DNA from: Stomorhina lunata
Lineage: Eukaryota; Arthropoda; Insecta; Diptera; Rhiniidae
Direction of reading: 5' to 3'
NCBI GenBank assembly: GCA_933228675.1
Contig: OW121740.1
Location: forward strand, 7,625,942-7,689,941
DNA length: 64,000 nucleotides
Under the pieces are notes generated by a model that was not told the DNA's origin, searched no databases, and saw only the letters and a program-made list of their open reading frames with translations. Numbering within the stretch: the stretch's first letter is position 1; every line of letters begins with the position of its first letter. The position numbers and the translations under genes are program-made. This document shows, in pieces, positions 1 to 10,925 of this stretch.

Positions 1-150
1 GGACGGACGGACATCGCTAAATCGGCTCGGAAAGTGATTCTAAGCCTATTGGTATACTAAAAGGTGGATCTAAGAGAAATATTTCTATGCGTTACATATA
101 TCAGCACAAACTTATAATACCCTTTCAACCTATGGTGGTGAAGGGTATAA
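1..150 (+). mobile_element. 3' end of a DINE-1/INE-1-like element (family A)
   Basis: The window opens inside a dispersed repeat whose 3' end recurs at about 34640-34762 and 40160-40311. It carries GGACGGACGGACATCGCTAA, a run ending in CAGCACAAACTTATAATACCC, and closes with GGTGGTGAAGGGTATAA. The order (GGACGGACGGACAT block, A+T block, pyrimidine-rich ATACCC, closing GGGTATAA) matches the known layout of Drosophila INE-1/DINE-1, a Helentron-related non-autonomous element. The family assignment is from memory of that layout. Confidence 0.6.
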
Positions 151-1670
151 TTACCTCCTAATTTATAAATGAATTTTAAAAATATCAAAGTCTTATAGTA
201 GAAATTTTGTATGAAAAATTTAAATTATAAGCTGGTCACAGCTATATTTTTCGTTTATGAATTAGGGGGTTAAAATTTTGGAATAATTAAAATCTTAGAA
301 TCTTAAATTGTAAGCTTTTATATTTGATTTCTTTCAGTGTCTCTTACTTTTTGTTTATGTCTTTGCCGTCGCTTACGTCAATTTATTTTACATACCTACC
401 TTTCAACATTGAATTATTTCAATTCAAAACTTCTTTGACAACATAGCAACATGTTAAGTTTTAAGGCATTATCAGAAAAAAAATATTTACAAAAAATTTT
501 CAATTGCTTTCTTTTAAACAAAAACTGAAATATAATAAAAAATGATTGATATTTGACAGCTTGAAGATTCGAAAAAAATGAGCAAAAGTTAAAAGACATT
601 AAAAAAAATGATACAAAAAAGAACGTAAAATATTTGAAATGTTGGGTGAGCATTAGGCTTCCGAACCGAAATATATGATTTTGTAGTACATATGAGAGTA
701 AATATGCGTAACTAGCTTTATAACCCCCTACTTCGTTAGCGGCACCATTTGAATTGATTAAATTAAATACTTATTGGTTCTTAAGATACATATAGGACAA
801 AATAAGTACCTACCCTCTACATTTTCAAAAAAGTACTACACACGCCTCCCTTATTTTTGTTCTTGTTCTTGTCGCTTTTGATGTGTAGCAGGCTGGTAAT
901 GTGGTATATTAACTTTTCTCTTAAATAAAAACAACAACGGAAATACTTGTAATATTTTGCTGTTTCCAGAGAATGAAGAGAGTGATAATCTGTTCCATTC
1001 TGGAAATTAGTTAAAAACTCAGATTTAGAAATTTTATGGTTGCCATTATTACTTGCATGAATGCATTAAGCGTGTTTGTACCTACATTTTTAATATTCAC
1101 CCGTAAAAATCGAATGTACACTTACCAGCCTGTAGTACACCACATTACCTGCACATTTATTGAAATCGCTCTTAATTGGGATTTTAAATACTTTCTGAAA
1201 AATTTCTTGAATTGTGAGTTTAGAATTTTTCTTAAACGGAGCCGTGGAAGCATAATACAAGAGATACTTTACTTCAATTGATCTTCTGAATATTTACACC
1301 ACCTATATCCGACCGGTTTCATTCATCAAAATGTTGTCGCATAGATTAGGCACCTCCAAAATCCTTGTGACAGCTGCCGCAGCAGGGGGATTTCTCGCTT
1401 GATTACCCCTTGGTGTAGTGTATTCTTTAATGTTGTTTATTTCCATGCTTAAAACATCGTGCTAAGTCGATGGGTGATGAGTCCAAGGACACAAGCCACG
1501 ATTGTAAAGCGAGCCGCTCGATCCGAGACAGACACCAGCTTGCATCCGCAACTAATATGTTGAACAGACGCTACAGTTTTGTACTTTACCAAGTACAATT
1601 ATCTTAGACCCTTAGACCAAATACGTCGGAATGGCTCCAAGATAACTCCCTCTCACGTTAGCCCTGACGT
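151..1670. other. gene-free stretch, mostly unassigned
   Basis: A+T-rich sequence without a convincing gene; the short open frames have no recognisable domain. Two related blocks in opposite orientation, GGCTGGTAATGTGGTA near 889 and its complement TACACCACATTACC near 1135, recur as direct copies near 13130 and 13312 and may be the ends of an old repeat. A moderately G+C-richer part (about 1360-1560) looks like decayed mobile DNA but was not assigned. Confidence 0.5.
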
Positions 1671-1716
1671 TGAGGCCCTATGCTCCACTGGGAGTTATGG
1701 ATAACAGAAGAAGAAT
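1671..1716 (+). mobile_element. RTE-clade LINE 3' tail fragment
   Basis: The block GAGGCCCTATGCTCCACTGG followed by a GATAACAGAAGAAGA tail is the same 3' end seen in the longer RTE remnant at 7826-8128, where it encodes the last residues of the pol frame. Only about 45 bp survive here. Confidence 0.6.
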
Positions 1717-1727
1717 ATCCTACCGAA

Positions 1728-2170
1728 AATGGCTCTTCAAAGTCTATTTTGGAGCTTTACGATCGCGTACAGGAGAGGGCGAAAGTGCTCATCGGAATTA
1801 GGAATAATAAGTAGGGTATCCAACTCTATTGATTCACTGGAGCACCGTCTGTGTCTCACTGTGTTGTGTCTCACTGTTTTATCGGTACCACTTTGGACTG
1901 TGATCCAACGAAACATGAACATTCTTGCGCAACACACGTCAAATCGTTAAATCACATCAATATGTTGTCGATATGCCAGTGGACCGAACGACACATTAAA
2001 GACAAAATTCGTTCTATAGCCGAATGTGGAATTTACTTGCCCCAGAAGTTTTTCCTGACTGTAGCAAAAAAAGAAAACTAAATTCTAATGTCCACAAACT
2101 ATCCTCCTTCCCACAACCTATTTTCCTAGTTCCAATACAATACATAGCATTAATATTAGTCCTGATTTAA
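1728..2170 (+). mobile_element. jockey-clade LINE fragment, 3' end, decayed
   Basis: The text starting CAAAGTCTATTTTGGAGC and running through GAGAGGGCGAAAGTGCTCATC matches the better preserved copy at 10100-10925, which translates as the C-terminal part of a jockey-type reverse transcriptase ORF. Landmarks kept here are the NSIDSLEHR segment, a CCAGTGGACCGAACGACACA segment (the family's PVDRT motif) and the conserved TTTTCCTAGTTCC 3' UTR start. Frameshifts and deletions break the frame. Confidence 0.7.
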
Positions 2171-2219
2171 AACAAAAACCGATAGGTATACCACAATACC
2201 CGCACTTCCTCTAAGATTT

Positions 2220-3770
2220 TTGAGCTGAGTGTACAATTTTAGTCAATTTGCGAGTATAAAGTCTAAGGGGCTGTTCACATATTACGTAACGCTCTTAGGG
2301 GTGGGGTAAGACTTTTGTTACGGTGGAGGAATTTTGTGTGCGTTTTTCTATTAAAATGTGTTACAAAGGGGGATCGCGTACAAAGGGGGATCTGCGAAAA
2401 TAGCGTTACGTAATATGTGAACAGCCACTAAGTATAAGTCCTTAAATCCTGCATATAATTCAAAATCTGAATATAAGACTTAAAAATGTGAATAAAAGAC
2501 TTCCAAATCTAAGTTTAACCCTCTAAAGTCTGATTGGAAAATTTCGAAGTTTGAATATAGGATTCCCAAGATTGGGAATATGGTTCCGAAGTGCGAATAT
2601 AAGATTTTAATATTTGACTCTATATAATAAGTATAAGATTTTGGAGTCTGAGAGTATGATTTTTTAGTCTAAGTATACAACTTTTGAGGTGAGTGTACGA
2701 TTTGAGACGATTTCCGAGGTTTAAAGTGTTAGTATAGGTAAGTATAAATCCTGGGTAAGAATTCAAAATCTGTGTATAAGACTCTAGAGTCTAAGATTTC
2801 AAAGTCTTAGTATAATATTTCGAAGTCTAAGGTTATCGATCCCGGTCAGACCCACTTGAAAAAAAATCAAAAAAGCGGCGGTTCACCTCATAACTCAGTT
2901 AGCCACTGTTTATTGAGTATTAGGCTATGTAAGCCTTCTCTAAGTAATGTATTTGCCGTTCGGAGCTGGAGTTAAAACGTAGGTCCCTTTCAATAAGTCT
3001 AAAAATAGAATCAGATGCAGCTATTGACTGAGAGAAGTACCTCTTGTTCCAATTTTAATGTTGTCGGGGAATTATATATATAAGTTTATGATTTTGAATT
3101 CTGGGTATATGGCCTTAAAATCTGAATAGAGGAGTTTGAGATTGGATTCTGGATGTGGCCTGTGATTTTATATGCAGGATTTAAGGAAATCTAAATACAG
3201 TAAAAGATTCGGAGTCTAAGTGTAATATTTCGCAGTATTCTGAGTATAAGACTTCAAAGTCTAAGTATAAGATCTTAAAATCCGAGCATACATAAGTCTT
3301 TGAAGACTGAGTACAGCGCGACGGTAAGCAAATCGACTCTTCGTTGCCTTAACTGCGGCTCATTTCTTAAGACCAATATAAATCCTCTAGATTTTTAATT
3401 CACTGATCAAAACTGATCATTTACTACCTTTCTTTGATCATCTTCTTCCTGTATCGTATGTAATCGGTTATATTGATAATATCAAATACTCTTTGAAATA
3501 TAAGTTATACGAAATAAATCTCACATCGAACATATAAGTGCCCACTCCTGCTCTAGAGTCTGCACATAGGCATTTCGAGGAATCTGAGTGTACGATTTCG
3601 GATACTGAGTAAAGGTCTACAAAGTCTAAGTAAAATCCTTCAAAGTCTGATTATAAGTCTTCAAAGTCTGAATATGAAATGAACTTCGGAGTGAATTACT
3701 TCAATATCTATGCATAAGACTTTGGAATATGAGTACACGAATCTTTAGGTTCGCCTTGAAAACCGGCTAG
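2220..3770 (+). repeat. degenerate ~21-bp tandem repeat (GAGTATAAGACTTCAAAGTCTAA type)
   Basis: Irregular, strongly diverged copies built on GTATAAGACTTCAAAGTCTA fill most of this stretch, with spacing near 20-23 bp. Two stretches (about 2840-3060 and 3310-3540) do not show the unit and remain unassigned. A MITE sits in the array at 2268-2427. A similar but not identical 21-bp unit occurs at 16216-16470 and 19850-21290. Confidence 0.7.
2268..2427. mobile_element. MITE with GGCTGTTCACATATTACG terminal inverted repeats
   Basis: The ends GGCTGTTCACATATTACG and CGTAATATGTGAACAGCC are perfect inverse complements that extend further inward to AACGCT/AGCGTT. The element is about 160 bp and flanked by CTAAG on both sides (2263-2267 and 2428-2432). 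Removing it with one CTAAG restores a normal unit of the surrounding 21-bp array. Superfamily not established. A single diverged end is present near 28533. Confidence 0.8.
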
Positions 3771-4259
3771 ATCTTCAAAAAATTATGAGCCTATAGTTGT
3801 TAACATGACAGGACAAGTGCTGCAGCTTCTCGACCCTACATATTGTGCAAAAGTTCCTATCTCGTCGCAACCTTCAATATAACAGCTTCACTTTAAATAA
3901 AATAGTGTCCTGTGAAAACTGTTAAACCTAAAGTACCCTGTAGGAAAGTACCCTGTAGGAATGTTTTCTTTTTAAATGGGGCCACAGGTGCCCTTCTATC
4001 CTATCCTGTCCTATCTTATTTTCCAAATTTCATGATCCCTCTCGTAATGGGAGCTTGCAAGTGGCTAGAACATTTATAGAGCCTATAGCTGCAATATTTG
4101 CTCATATATCTATTTAACATCATCACTGAATTAAGATTTATTGAAATCACAGTTAGTACTTGTACTTTATTTCTAACACCTTCCTAGTCCATCAAATTTA
4201 TTTAAACCAAAAAAATATTGTTGCTTATTAAGTACTAACACTTAAATCTTTGGTTCTGG
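3771..4259. other. downstream flank of the LRR gene, unassigned
   Basis: No gene seen. The stretch includes a short direct duplication, AAGTACCCTGTAGGAA repeated at about 3930-3962, and a TATCCTATCCTGTCCTATC run near 4000 that resembles the 3' tails of some LINEs. Confidence 0.35.
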
Positions 4260-4265
4260 TTTATT
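4260..4265 (-). terminator. candidate polyadenylation signal of the LRR gene
   Basis: TTTATT on the plus strand reads AATAAA on the minus strand, about 90 nt beyond the stop codon of the LRR gene. The canonical hexamer at a normal distance supports this as its cleavage signal. Confidence 0.5.
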
Positions 4266-4353
4266 ATTTGGATTAAATACAAAAATATACAATTTTAAAA
4301 CAATACTGTTGTAAATTCACTTAAAGAAATCCCGAAACTCCTGATCTTTTAAC

Positions 4354-6099
4354 TCAAACCACTATGGCCACATCACGCCACAAAGTCTGATTAAAACGTT
4401 CAAATTCCTTGAGACGCATATCCATAGAGGTTAGCTTATCAAAGACATACGCAAATTTTTGCTCATAAAAATTAACAATTGCCTTAAGTTCACGTCTCAA
4501 TTTCTCGACTTCTTTGGTATTTTCAAATTTCAAAACATTGTATTCCTGGATCTTGTCCGGCGAAATATTGGCGGAGTCTTGTTCGCCTTGGGATTCAAAT
4601 TGTTGAGAACTGCTGGAGGAATCCACATAGTACGGATCTTCGTTTTGTTCCAAACGATACATGCACTTAATGCCCTGTATGTATTCACCAATGAAATCAT
4701 TATCGTATTCATCATGGGTATAAGATATTCTCAAAGGTTTCATGACCATTTCCATAAGCATTTGCAGCTGATAGCAATTCCAATTGTTGTGATGTATATA
4801 AAACTGGGATAACTTTTCGATATACTTAAAGTTGGTGGGATTTATTTCCTCGATTAGGTTAAAGGAGACATTCAGAGATTTCAATCTATTGGGTGAGGCC
4901 AAAATGTCGAAAGGTATTTGTTTGAGAGAAGTATTGCTAAGATCTAATCTCTCTAAGGAGTGAATTTGCCATAGATCCGGTAATCTATCCATAATGGGAT
5001 TATTGGATAAATCTAAAGTCCGCAAGTTAGTGGTGCGTGCCAAAGAGGCTATTTGCTCCAAAGCATTATCTTTCAAACGCAAAGTTTCCAAATATTCTGG
5101 TTGATTGAAATACAATTCCTTAATCGAATTTCCCTGCAAATCCACATGAACAGCCTCGCCATAAATATTAACACGATTGAGAGAACAATTTTTGGCCCAT
5201 AAGTTTTCTACCCGAATGTTATCACATACCAAGACCTTAAGATTGGGATTATGAGATACATCCAGATAAGTAAGTTTGTCTTGAGTTCGAAAAGCCTTGT
5301 CATGTAACTCCTCCAAATCATTGTACTGCAGATGAATGCTGAAGAGCCTAGGATTGTTGGCAAACAATTGCTGACTTATGGCCTTAAGACGATTTTCAGC
5401 CAAATTTATTTGCTGTATCGAAGTTAAATAGGAGAATAAACCCCGGGGCAAAGTCTCTATACGATTGTTGTGTAGATCTAAATAGTTAAGCTTTTCCAAA
5501 CCCTTAAAGCTTTCATTGTACAAAACACTCAACTCATTCGAATCCAAAAAGAGAAAGGATAAATTCTCGGCATAGGTGAAGAGCATAGGCCTGATTTCTC
5601 TCAAACGATTCTCGGAAAGTAGAAGAATTGTTAACTTATCCGCCATTAGAAAGTTATCCCATTTTACAGTTTCCAAAGAACAATTTCTAAAATCCAGTTC
5701 TTGAATTTTAAAAGCATAAAAGAGGTTCAAAGGAAAGTTGACAAATTTTGAATTGATAAAAGTTAAGGTATCTGAATTCTTGGGTTCCTTAATGGTATAG
5801 GTACTGGTGGAGGTAAAACGTATTTCCGGTTTGCGTGTAAAGGTTACTACCACATTTCGGTCATAAACCATATCCGAACAAACGCCAATATCAATACATC
5901 TCTCATCATCGGTATAAAGTTCTACAGATTCCAAATTACGGCCCTCATTATCATCATCTTCCGCATAGGTGCCAGTCAGATTTACGGGCTGAATTTCTAA
6001 AAGGTCCTCGGGTTCTTCTTCTCTATCCTCTTCACTGTCTTCCATTTTGATGGCTCTAAAGGCCATTAGCACCAGGAATAATAAAATTATTCCTTTCAT
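4354..6099 (-). CDS. secreted leucine-rich-repeat protein with C-terminal coiled coil (LRIM/APL1-like architecture)
   Basis: Uninterrupted 581-residue frame. Residues 1-17 form a signal peptide (MKGIILLFLVLMAFRA), followed by an acidic stretch (about 19-60) and a CIDIGVC cysteine pair (about 68-74). From about 105 to 450 there are roughly a dozen 22-24-residue leucine-rich repeats of LxxLxLxxNxLxxL type, e.g. LNYLDLHNNRIETL and LRTLDLSNNPIMDRL. A capping segment (NWNCYQL ... GIKCM) follows, then a Ser/Glu-rich linker and a heptad-like helix (about 530-575) ending without a membrane anchor. Signal peptide, N-terminal Cys pair, LRRs, NWxC cap and coiled coil in that order are the layout of mosquito LRIM/APL1 proteins, which act in haemolymph immunity; orthology or immune function here is inference only. 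The start has an A-rich upstream context. Coding is compact, intronless and clearly less A+T-rich than its surroundings. It could also be another secreted insect LRR protein. Confidence 0.9.
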   Translation of the reverse strand: MKGIILLFLVLMAFRAIKMEDSEEDREEEPEDLLEIQPVNLTGTYAEDDDNEGRNLESVELYTDDERCIDIGVCSDMVYDRNVVVTFTRKPEIRFTSTSTYTIKEPKNSDTLTFINSKFVNFPLNLFYAFKIQELDFRNCSLETVKWDNFLMADKLTILLLSENRLREIRPMLFTYAENLSFLFLDSNELSVLYNESFKGLEKLNYLDLHNNRIETLPRGLFSYLTSIQQINLAENRLKAISQQLFANNPRLFSIHLQYNDLEELHDKAFRTQDKLTYLDVSHNPNLKVLVCDNIRVENLWAKNCSLNRVNIYGEAVHVDLQGNSIKELYFNQPEYLETLRLKDNALEQIASLARTTNLRTLDLSNNPIMDRLPDLWQIHSLERLDLSNTSLKQIPFDILASPNRLKSLNVSFNLIEEINPTNFKYIEKLSQFYIHHNNWNCYQLQMLMEMVMKPLRISYTHDEYDNDFIGEYIQGIKCMYRLEQNEDPYYVDSSSSSQQFESQGEQDSANISPDKIQEYNVLKFENTKEVEKLRRELKAIVNFYEQKFAYVFDKLTSMDMRLKEFERFNQTLWRDVAIVV

Positions 6100-6560
6100 T
6101 CTTTCACTTTTCTTTAAAAATCACTTGATTTGTATACAAATTTTCCGAATTCCTTGATTTTTCTTTTCAATAGCGTTTTTTCGATTTTCGTATGTTCGTG
6201 TTTCAACGTTTGATTTTTAACTGAAAATTTTGTATTTTATTTTATTTGAATGTTCCTCCACGTTTGACTGCACAATTTTTGTGTTTATTATATTATTTTA
6301 TTTATTGTTATTATTGTTCTCGTATCTATCTAAAGCTATTTTGTATGATTATTTAGAATAAAAAAATAATAATTATATGTAGAATCTATACGGAATTTGC
6401 GGAGTACAAATTAATGTACAATATGTTTGTATTCCATTCAGACATTGTTTAACCAGACAGTGGGATTAGATCAGATACGAGAGCAATGCCATTATGTTCA
6501 TGGCAATGAAATTTTTTTCAACATCTAATTAGAGATGCCAGATATGATCTAGAAAATCCA
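6100..6560 (-). promoter_or_regulatory. upstream region of the LRR gene with a possible initiator
   Basis: On the minus strand TTCAGTT (plus 6219-6225) fits the fly initiator TCAKTY and would give a 5' UTR of about 120 nt. No clear TATA box or downstream element accompanies it, so this is weak. The remainder is A+T-rich with nothing recognised. Confidence 0.25.
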
Positions 6561-7825
6561 GATTATGTCGATCATCTTCTTTATGAAATGAAAGGAAGCC
6601 GCTGAGATCATCTGTGTTAAGAAAGTAGAAAAGATTTTCTACTGTACTTCTCAAACTTTGATCCTTCCATAGGAAATTTGTTCCCTCCTTTCAAATCATT
6701 TTATGAGGTAGCATCATCGTACATTTTCTCGATAAGTTCTAGCCAACGCATACAATTCTTAATCTTCTTCCCTCTTCTCTGATTTCCAACTGCTTCCCAA
6801 ACTTATTTGGGTGTTTCAATATGATTATGATCTTTCCATTGCAGAATTGTTGCTTACCTTCTGCCTTTCTTCTTGCAGACTAGATTCAAAAGACGATCCC
6901 ATAAGATAGTTGGAGAGTTCACAAAGCCATAAGTTTGATCCAAAGTGATCGTCAGGGGTATTTTCTTGCGTTTGCTTCTGCTTGTGGTCTTGAAAGCGGA
7001 TCTAAGTGAGAAAAGTTTCCTTTGTTAAACGAGGCTAAAGGAGACATTCTGGAATCTATGCCATCCCTTAGTTGGGATAATTTCAAACTCCTTTGATAAA
7101 CTTTACTCTATTCCTTTAAAATTAAGCTTTGATCTTCAACTCTCCTTTGCTCTTCTCTATAGTGCTTAGTGCTTCTCAAAGTTCTTCCTTTCCCCGATGA
7201 ATTTTTCCTCCTACTGTGCCTTTTTTCTCATAATCACATTCAAATGATTTCGTGCTGAAACATCTTCTTCCATTTTCTTGATAGTTCTAAGCCAAAACAG
7301 CTAAGACTAATGAGCTTTGCAAGAGCATCAATCTTCTTTTTTTCTTCATTCTGATACCAAGTTTTAAGAGATTTTCATTGTTAAGATCTTTTCATGAGAG
7401 ATTTGAGGTTTTTGAGGATAGTTTTATTGATTTAAGGAGGCTTAGGAAGACTGGGATCTTTTAAAACTTGTCTATCCAAGTTTTGTTTTATACCTTTATT
7501 TCGTAATCAAATTCAAATGAATTTGTACTAAAGCATCTTCACCTAATCTCTAGGAGCCTAATCTACGATCCAACACATACAAGGCTAATGAAGTTTCCCA
7601 GGGCATAGATCTTTTTTTTTCTTTTTTCTAGTATCAAGTTTTAGGAGATAGTTTCCTCGGCTAAAAGAGGTTTTAGCAGACATTCTGGGATATTTTCAAG
7701 CATTTCTATCGAAGGTTTGTTTCATCCCTTAGCCGTTTTTTCTCGTAATGCTGAAGCATCATCATCCATTCTCTAGATATGTCCTAGCTTACACATCCAA
7801 GACAAATTAGGATTCCAAGAGCATA
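6561..7825 (+). repeat. degenerate tandem repeat with ~240-270-bp period
   Basis: Similar paragraphs recur with loose spacing: TCATAATCACATTCAAATG near 7228, TCGTAATCAAATTCAAATG near 7500 and TCGTAATGCTGAAGCATC near 7741. Each is followed by a CATCTTC block, a ctaag/gctaatg block and a GCATAGATCTTC- or GCATCAATCTTC-type block. Earlier material to about 6700 looks related but more decayed. No coding potential. Confidence 0.5.
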
Positions 7826-8128
7826 GATCTTCACTTCACTACTTAATGCGACAAACCAAATCCCTGCTTCCACAGAGATATGTCAACGGAAATGGCGGTG
7901 GATAGGGCACACACCAAAATTGCTCGATAAGCGCTTCGTTGGAATCCACAAGGAAGCGGCCGTCGTGTTGGTGCACCTACTAGAACGTGGAGAAGATCAA
8001 TTGATGCGGAGTTACAAGCAGCAAACTATTCATGGAATGATGTATGCCTAACATCTCGCAGTAGAGTCCGATATAAAAGGATGGTTGAGGCCCTATACTC
8101 CACTGGGAGTCAAGGATAACAGAAGAAG
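7826..8128 (+). mobile_element. RTE-clade LINE fragment, C-terminal end of pol
   Basis: Two adjacent frames give KWRWIGHTPKLLDKRF and then WNPQGSGRR, TRTWRRSIDAELQAA and YKRMVEALYSTGSQG before a stop. W-x-WIGHT followed by WNPQG-x-RRG..TWRR is typical of the C-terminus of RTE-type LINE polyproteins. A +1 frameshift lies near 7945. The tail GATAACAGAAGAAGA follows directly and is shared with the fragments at 1671, 9466 and 48210. Confidence 0.8.
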
Positions 8129-8139
8129 ATCTTCAGTGA

Positions 8140-9840
8140 TCCTTTTCAAATTTCTGATACGAAGTCTTGAAGTTAGTGGGTACAATTTCTGGGATTAGTT
8201 GTGTTAAAAGATAGATTATGTGCTTAAGCAAATTCATATATTCTCTCAATTCAATACAGCCAACCAACCTTCTCGACTACATCGCCTATATGAAATATCA
8301 ATCTGTAAATCGATAGTTGTTGGGAAAACTTTGCTTTCTCCTCGACGAATGTCGGCTTATTTCATCTATTGGGTAATTTAGACGATTGCTTCTAAAAAAA
8401 CCTAAGAAATTAACTGGGATAATCGGACTTAGTGTAACATTTTAAATAGTTTGGATTGAATTACTTTATCCTTGACAATTTGAAGAATCGGAGATCTTGG
8501 GATGCCATCTTAAGTTTGGGGTATAGAGAGGTGGAGGATTGTTTGCATGTGGATTCCTAAGTTGTAGCGTTCTCATTACTCGGAATCTTTAGAAAAGGAA
8601 TTGATAAATTTAAGAATTGATAATCTCAGAAGATCTTAGAACAATTGCAGGTCTTTGAAAGATAATTAGAGAATTAAGAAATTATTTGAATATCTGGCAA
8701 ATTTCACTTTCACAACTGAACTGAGATCATTAAATTCCCTGTGAAAGCGTTCTCATTGCTAGATGTTCCGGAAAAGGATTGATAAATTAACTTTAATTCT
8801 TACAGACCTAGAACGATTCCTTAAAAGATGACTGAAGTTTTGAGAAATTATTTTCACTTTGCAAACTGAACTGAGATCCTCAAATTTCATGTGAAATGAC
8901 GAGCTAATAGGATCGTATTACTTAAGACTACTAAGGAAGGTTGAACAGATCAGTTGAAATGTCTAGAAAGAACTGCTGATCTTTGAATGTAAATCCCAAA
9001 AATTCAAACTCCAATTATGGACGTAAAAAGAAAAATTTTAATTTTATAAAAATTTTCTCAGGTTTTCAGATTCCATGTGGAATCTTAAGCTGTTGCGTTC
9101 ACATTACTCAGGTCTTTCTTTCGGAAAAACAATGAGAATCTCTTGCAGATCTTTAAACGATGACAGTTCTTTGAAAACTGATTGTAGAGAAGTGGCCCAT
9201 TATCTGTAAAGTATCCCTTTGAAAAACTGCTTGGAGATCTTCAAATTCCATGGGAAAAACTGCATTAAGATCTTTAAACTCCATGTGAAATCTTAGGATT
9301 TTGGGATCTTATTACTGTAGACCGTTTAATAAAGTTAGGGTAAGCCAAATATATCCGATCTTTGATTTCAAGATTGATTCTGAGTTTCAAGCGGTTGCTC
9401 GCATTTCTTGAGATTCTTTTCGGATCAAGATATGATGGAATTATTTCAAATATCGCATATCTTTGATGTGGCCCTATGCTCCACTGGGAGGATAGCAGAA
9501 GAAGCACTGGGAATCAAGGAAAACAGAAGAAGAATATCTTTTCACGATCGCAGTTCTTTGAAAAACTGTTTTGAGATCCTCAAATTTCATGTGAAATCTT
9601 AGGCTACTGAGGTCTTATTATTGAAGATCGTTTCAAAAATGTTCATCAGGGTAAAACAAAACTCTCTGATCTTTGATTTCATATGAGTTTTAAGCTGTTG
9701 CGTTTGCATTACTCGAGGTTTTTCGCCTTTAGGAATATGGAATTATTTCAATTATCACATATCTTTCAACCATCGCAGATGATTCTCTGTGAAATGAACA
9801 TTTAAAAAATTAAACCTAGTCCATCAAATTTCGTTCAACT
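8140..9840 (+). repeat. degenerate long-period repeat (TTCCATGTGAAATCTTAGG type) with an RTE tail
   Basis: A block around CATGTGAAATCTTAGGC, GTTGCGTTCTCATTACTC and GATCTTT returns near 8540, 8740, 9075, 9380, 9585 and 9690, strongly diverged. At 9466-9535 an RTE 3' tail (GGCCCTATGCTCCACTGGGA plus CAGAAGAAG repeats) is embedded, partly duplicated. No gene seen. Confidence 0.5.
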
Positions 9841-10099
9841 GCCTTCAATTCTTGATTAATCGCATGTTCAATTGAATCTATTCGATTTGGCTGCTTTCGG
9901 AACAACTACGGAGGATATTGCGAACTGATTGATACTCATTTAATATGAGTATTTTTAGATTTTTGAAAAGCTTAACCAATTGAAGTGCCTTAGATTTGAC
10001 GTTTTCGTTTTTTTTTTTTTTTCAAGATCAACTGATTAAAACGATATTCTTCGTTAAAATATTGCGTAATATTCGAGAAAGAACACAAACGGGTTAGAT

Positions 10100-10925
10100 C
10101 ACGGTCATGAAATATCAGAAATCTGGATGTGATGAATGATATTCTCAAAAATCTTTCACCATCGGATCAATGACTTAAGGAAGATAATGAGATTTTCAAA
10201 TTGGATGGTTTTAATGATCTTGAATAATCAAGACCATGTTGCTTCATCTGTAATTATGGGTGGTATTAATGTTGAGAAATCAGAAACTCTTGATGTTCTA
10301 GGCATGAAAATTCAGTGTAATATCCGTTGGACTAATCACGTTTTTCAAGTGTCGAAAAAAGCATTCAAGTGTCTCGGCTTTTTAAACTCCAACTGATCTC
10401 CTTAACATCTTTACCACTCATATACGACCGAAAATGGAATACAACTCTCATGTATGAGCCGGTGTTTCAAAGTCTATTTTGGAGCTTCTCGACAGTGTAC
10501 AAGAGAGGGCGAAGGTGCTTATCGGTGACAGTAGGGTAGCCAACTCTATTGACTCATTGAAGCATCGTAGTAATGTGGGTTGCATTTCACTGTTCTATCG
10601 CTACTATAATGGCATGTGTTCAAACGAAATTAGGGATCTTGTTCCTGATACCCGTAAATTTCTTCTTCACATACGCAATTCAACATAGGCTCATCCCTTT
10701 GTAGTCGATTTTCCAGTGGATCGCACGACGCACTATAGAGAAAACTTGTTTTTTAGCCGCTCAGCACGATTGTGGAATAAACTTAACGCACCAGTCTTCC
10801 CCTCTAATTATGATATCCAAAGGTCCAAATCGAATATCCACAAACACTACTCCCTCTATCCTCCTTCCTACAACCTATTCTCCTAGTTCCATCACAATGT
10901 ATATGCATATGTAGGGGTCATCCCC
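10100..10925 (+). mobile_element. jockey-clade LINE fragment, best preserved copy
   Basis: Broken frames in order give GINVEKSETLDVLGMKIQ, HVFQVSKKAFKCLGFL, IRPKMEYN, LELLDSVQERAKVLIGD, NVGCISLFYRYYNGMC, RDLVPDTRK, FVVDFPVDRTTHYRENLFF, RSARLWNKL and HYSLYPPSYNLFS followed by a stop. These are the usual successive blocks of the C-terminal part of a jockey-type reverse transcriptase ORF. The 3' UTR (TAGGGGTCATCCCCTAAGTG) is shared with copies near 31535 and 41990. Stops and frameshifts make it inactive. Confidence 0.85.

Noticed and set aside
1474..1494. TGATGAGTCCAAGGAC resembling a hammerhead ribozyme core
   Set aside because: The conserved C before TGATGA is G and the GAAA segment reads ACAA; no stem I or III could be drawn, so chance similarity is likelier.
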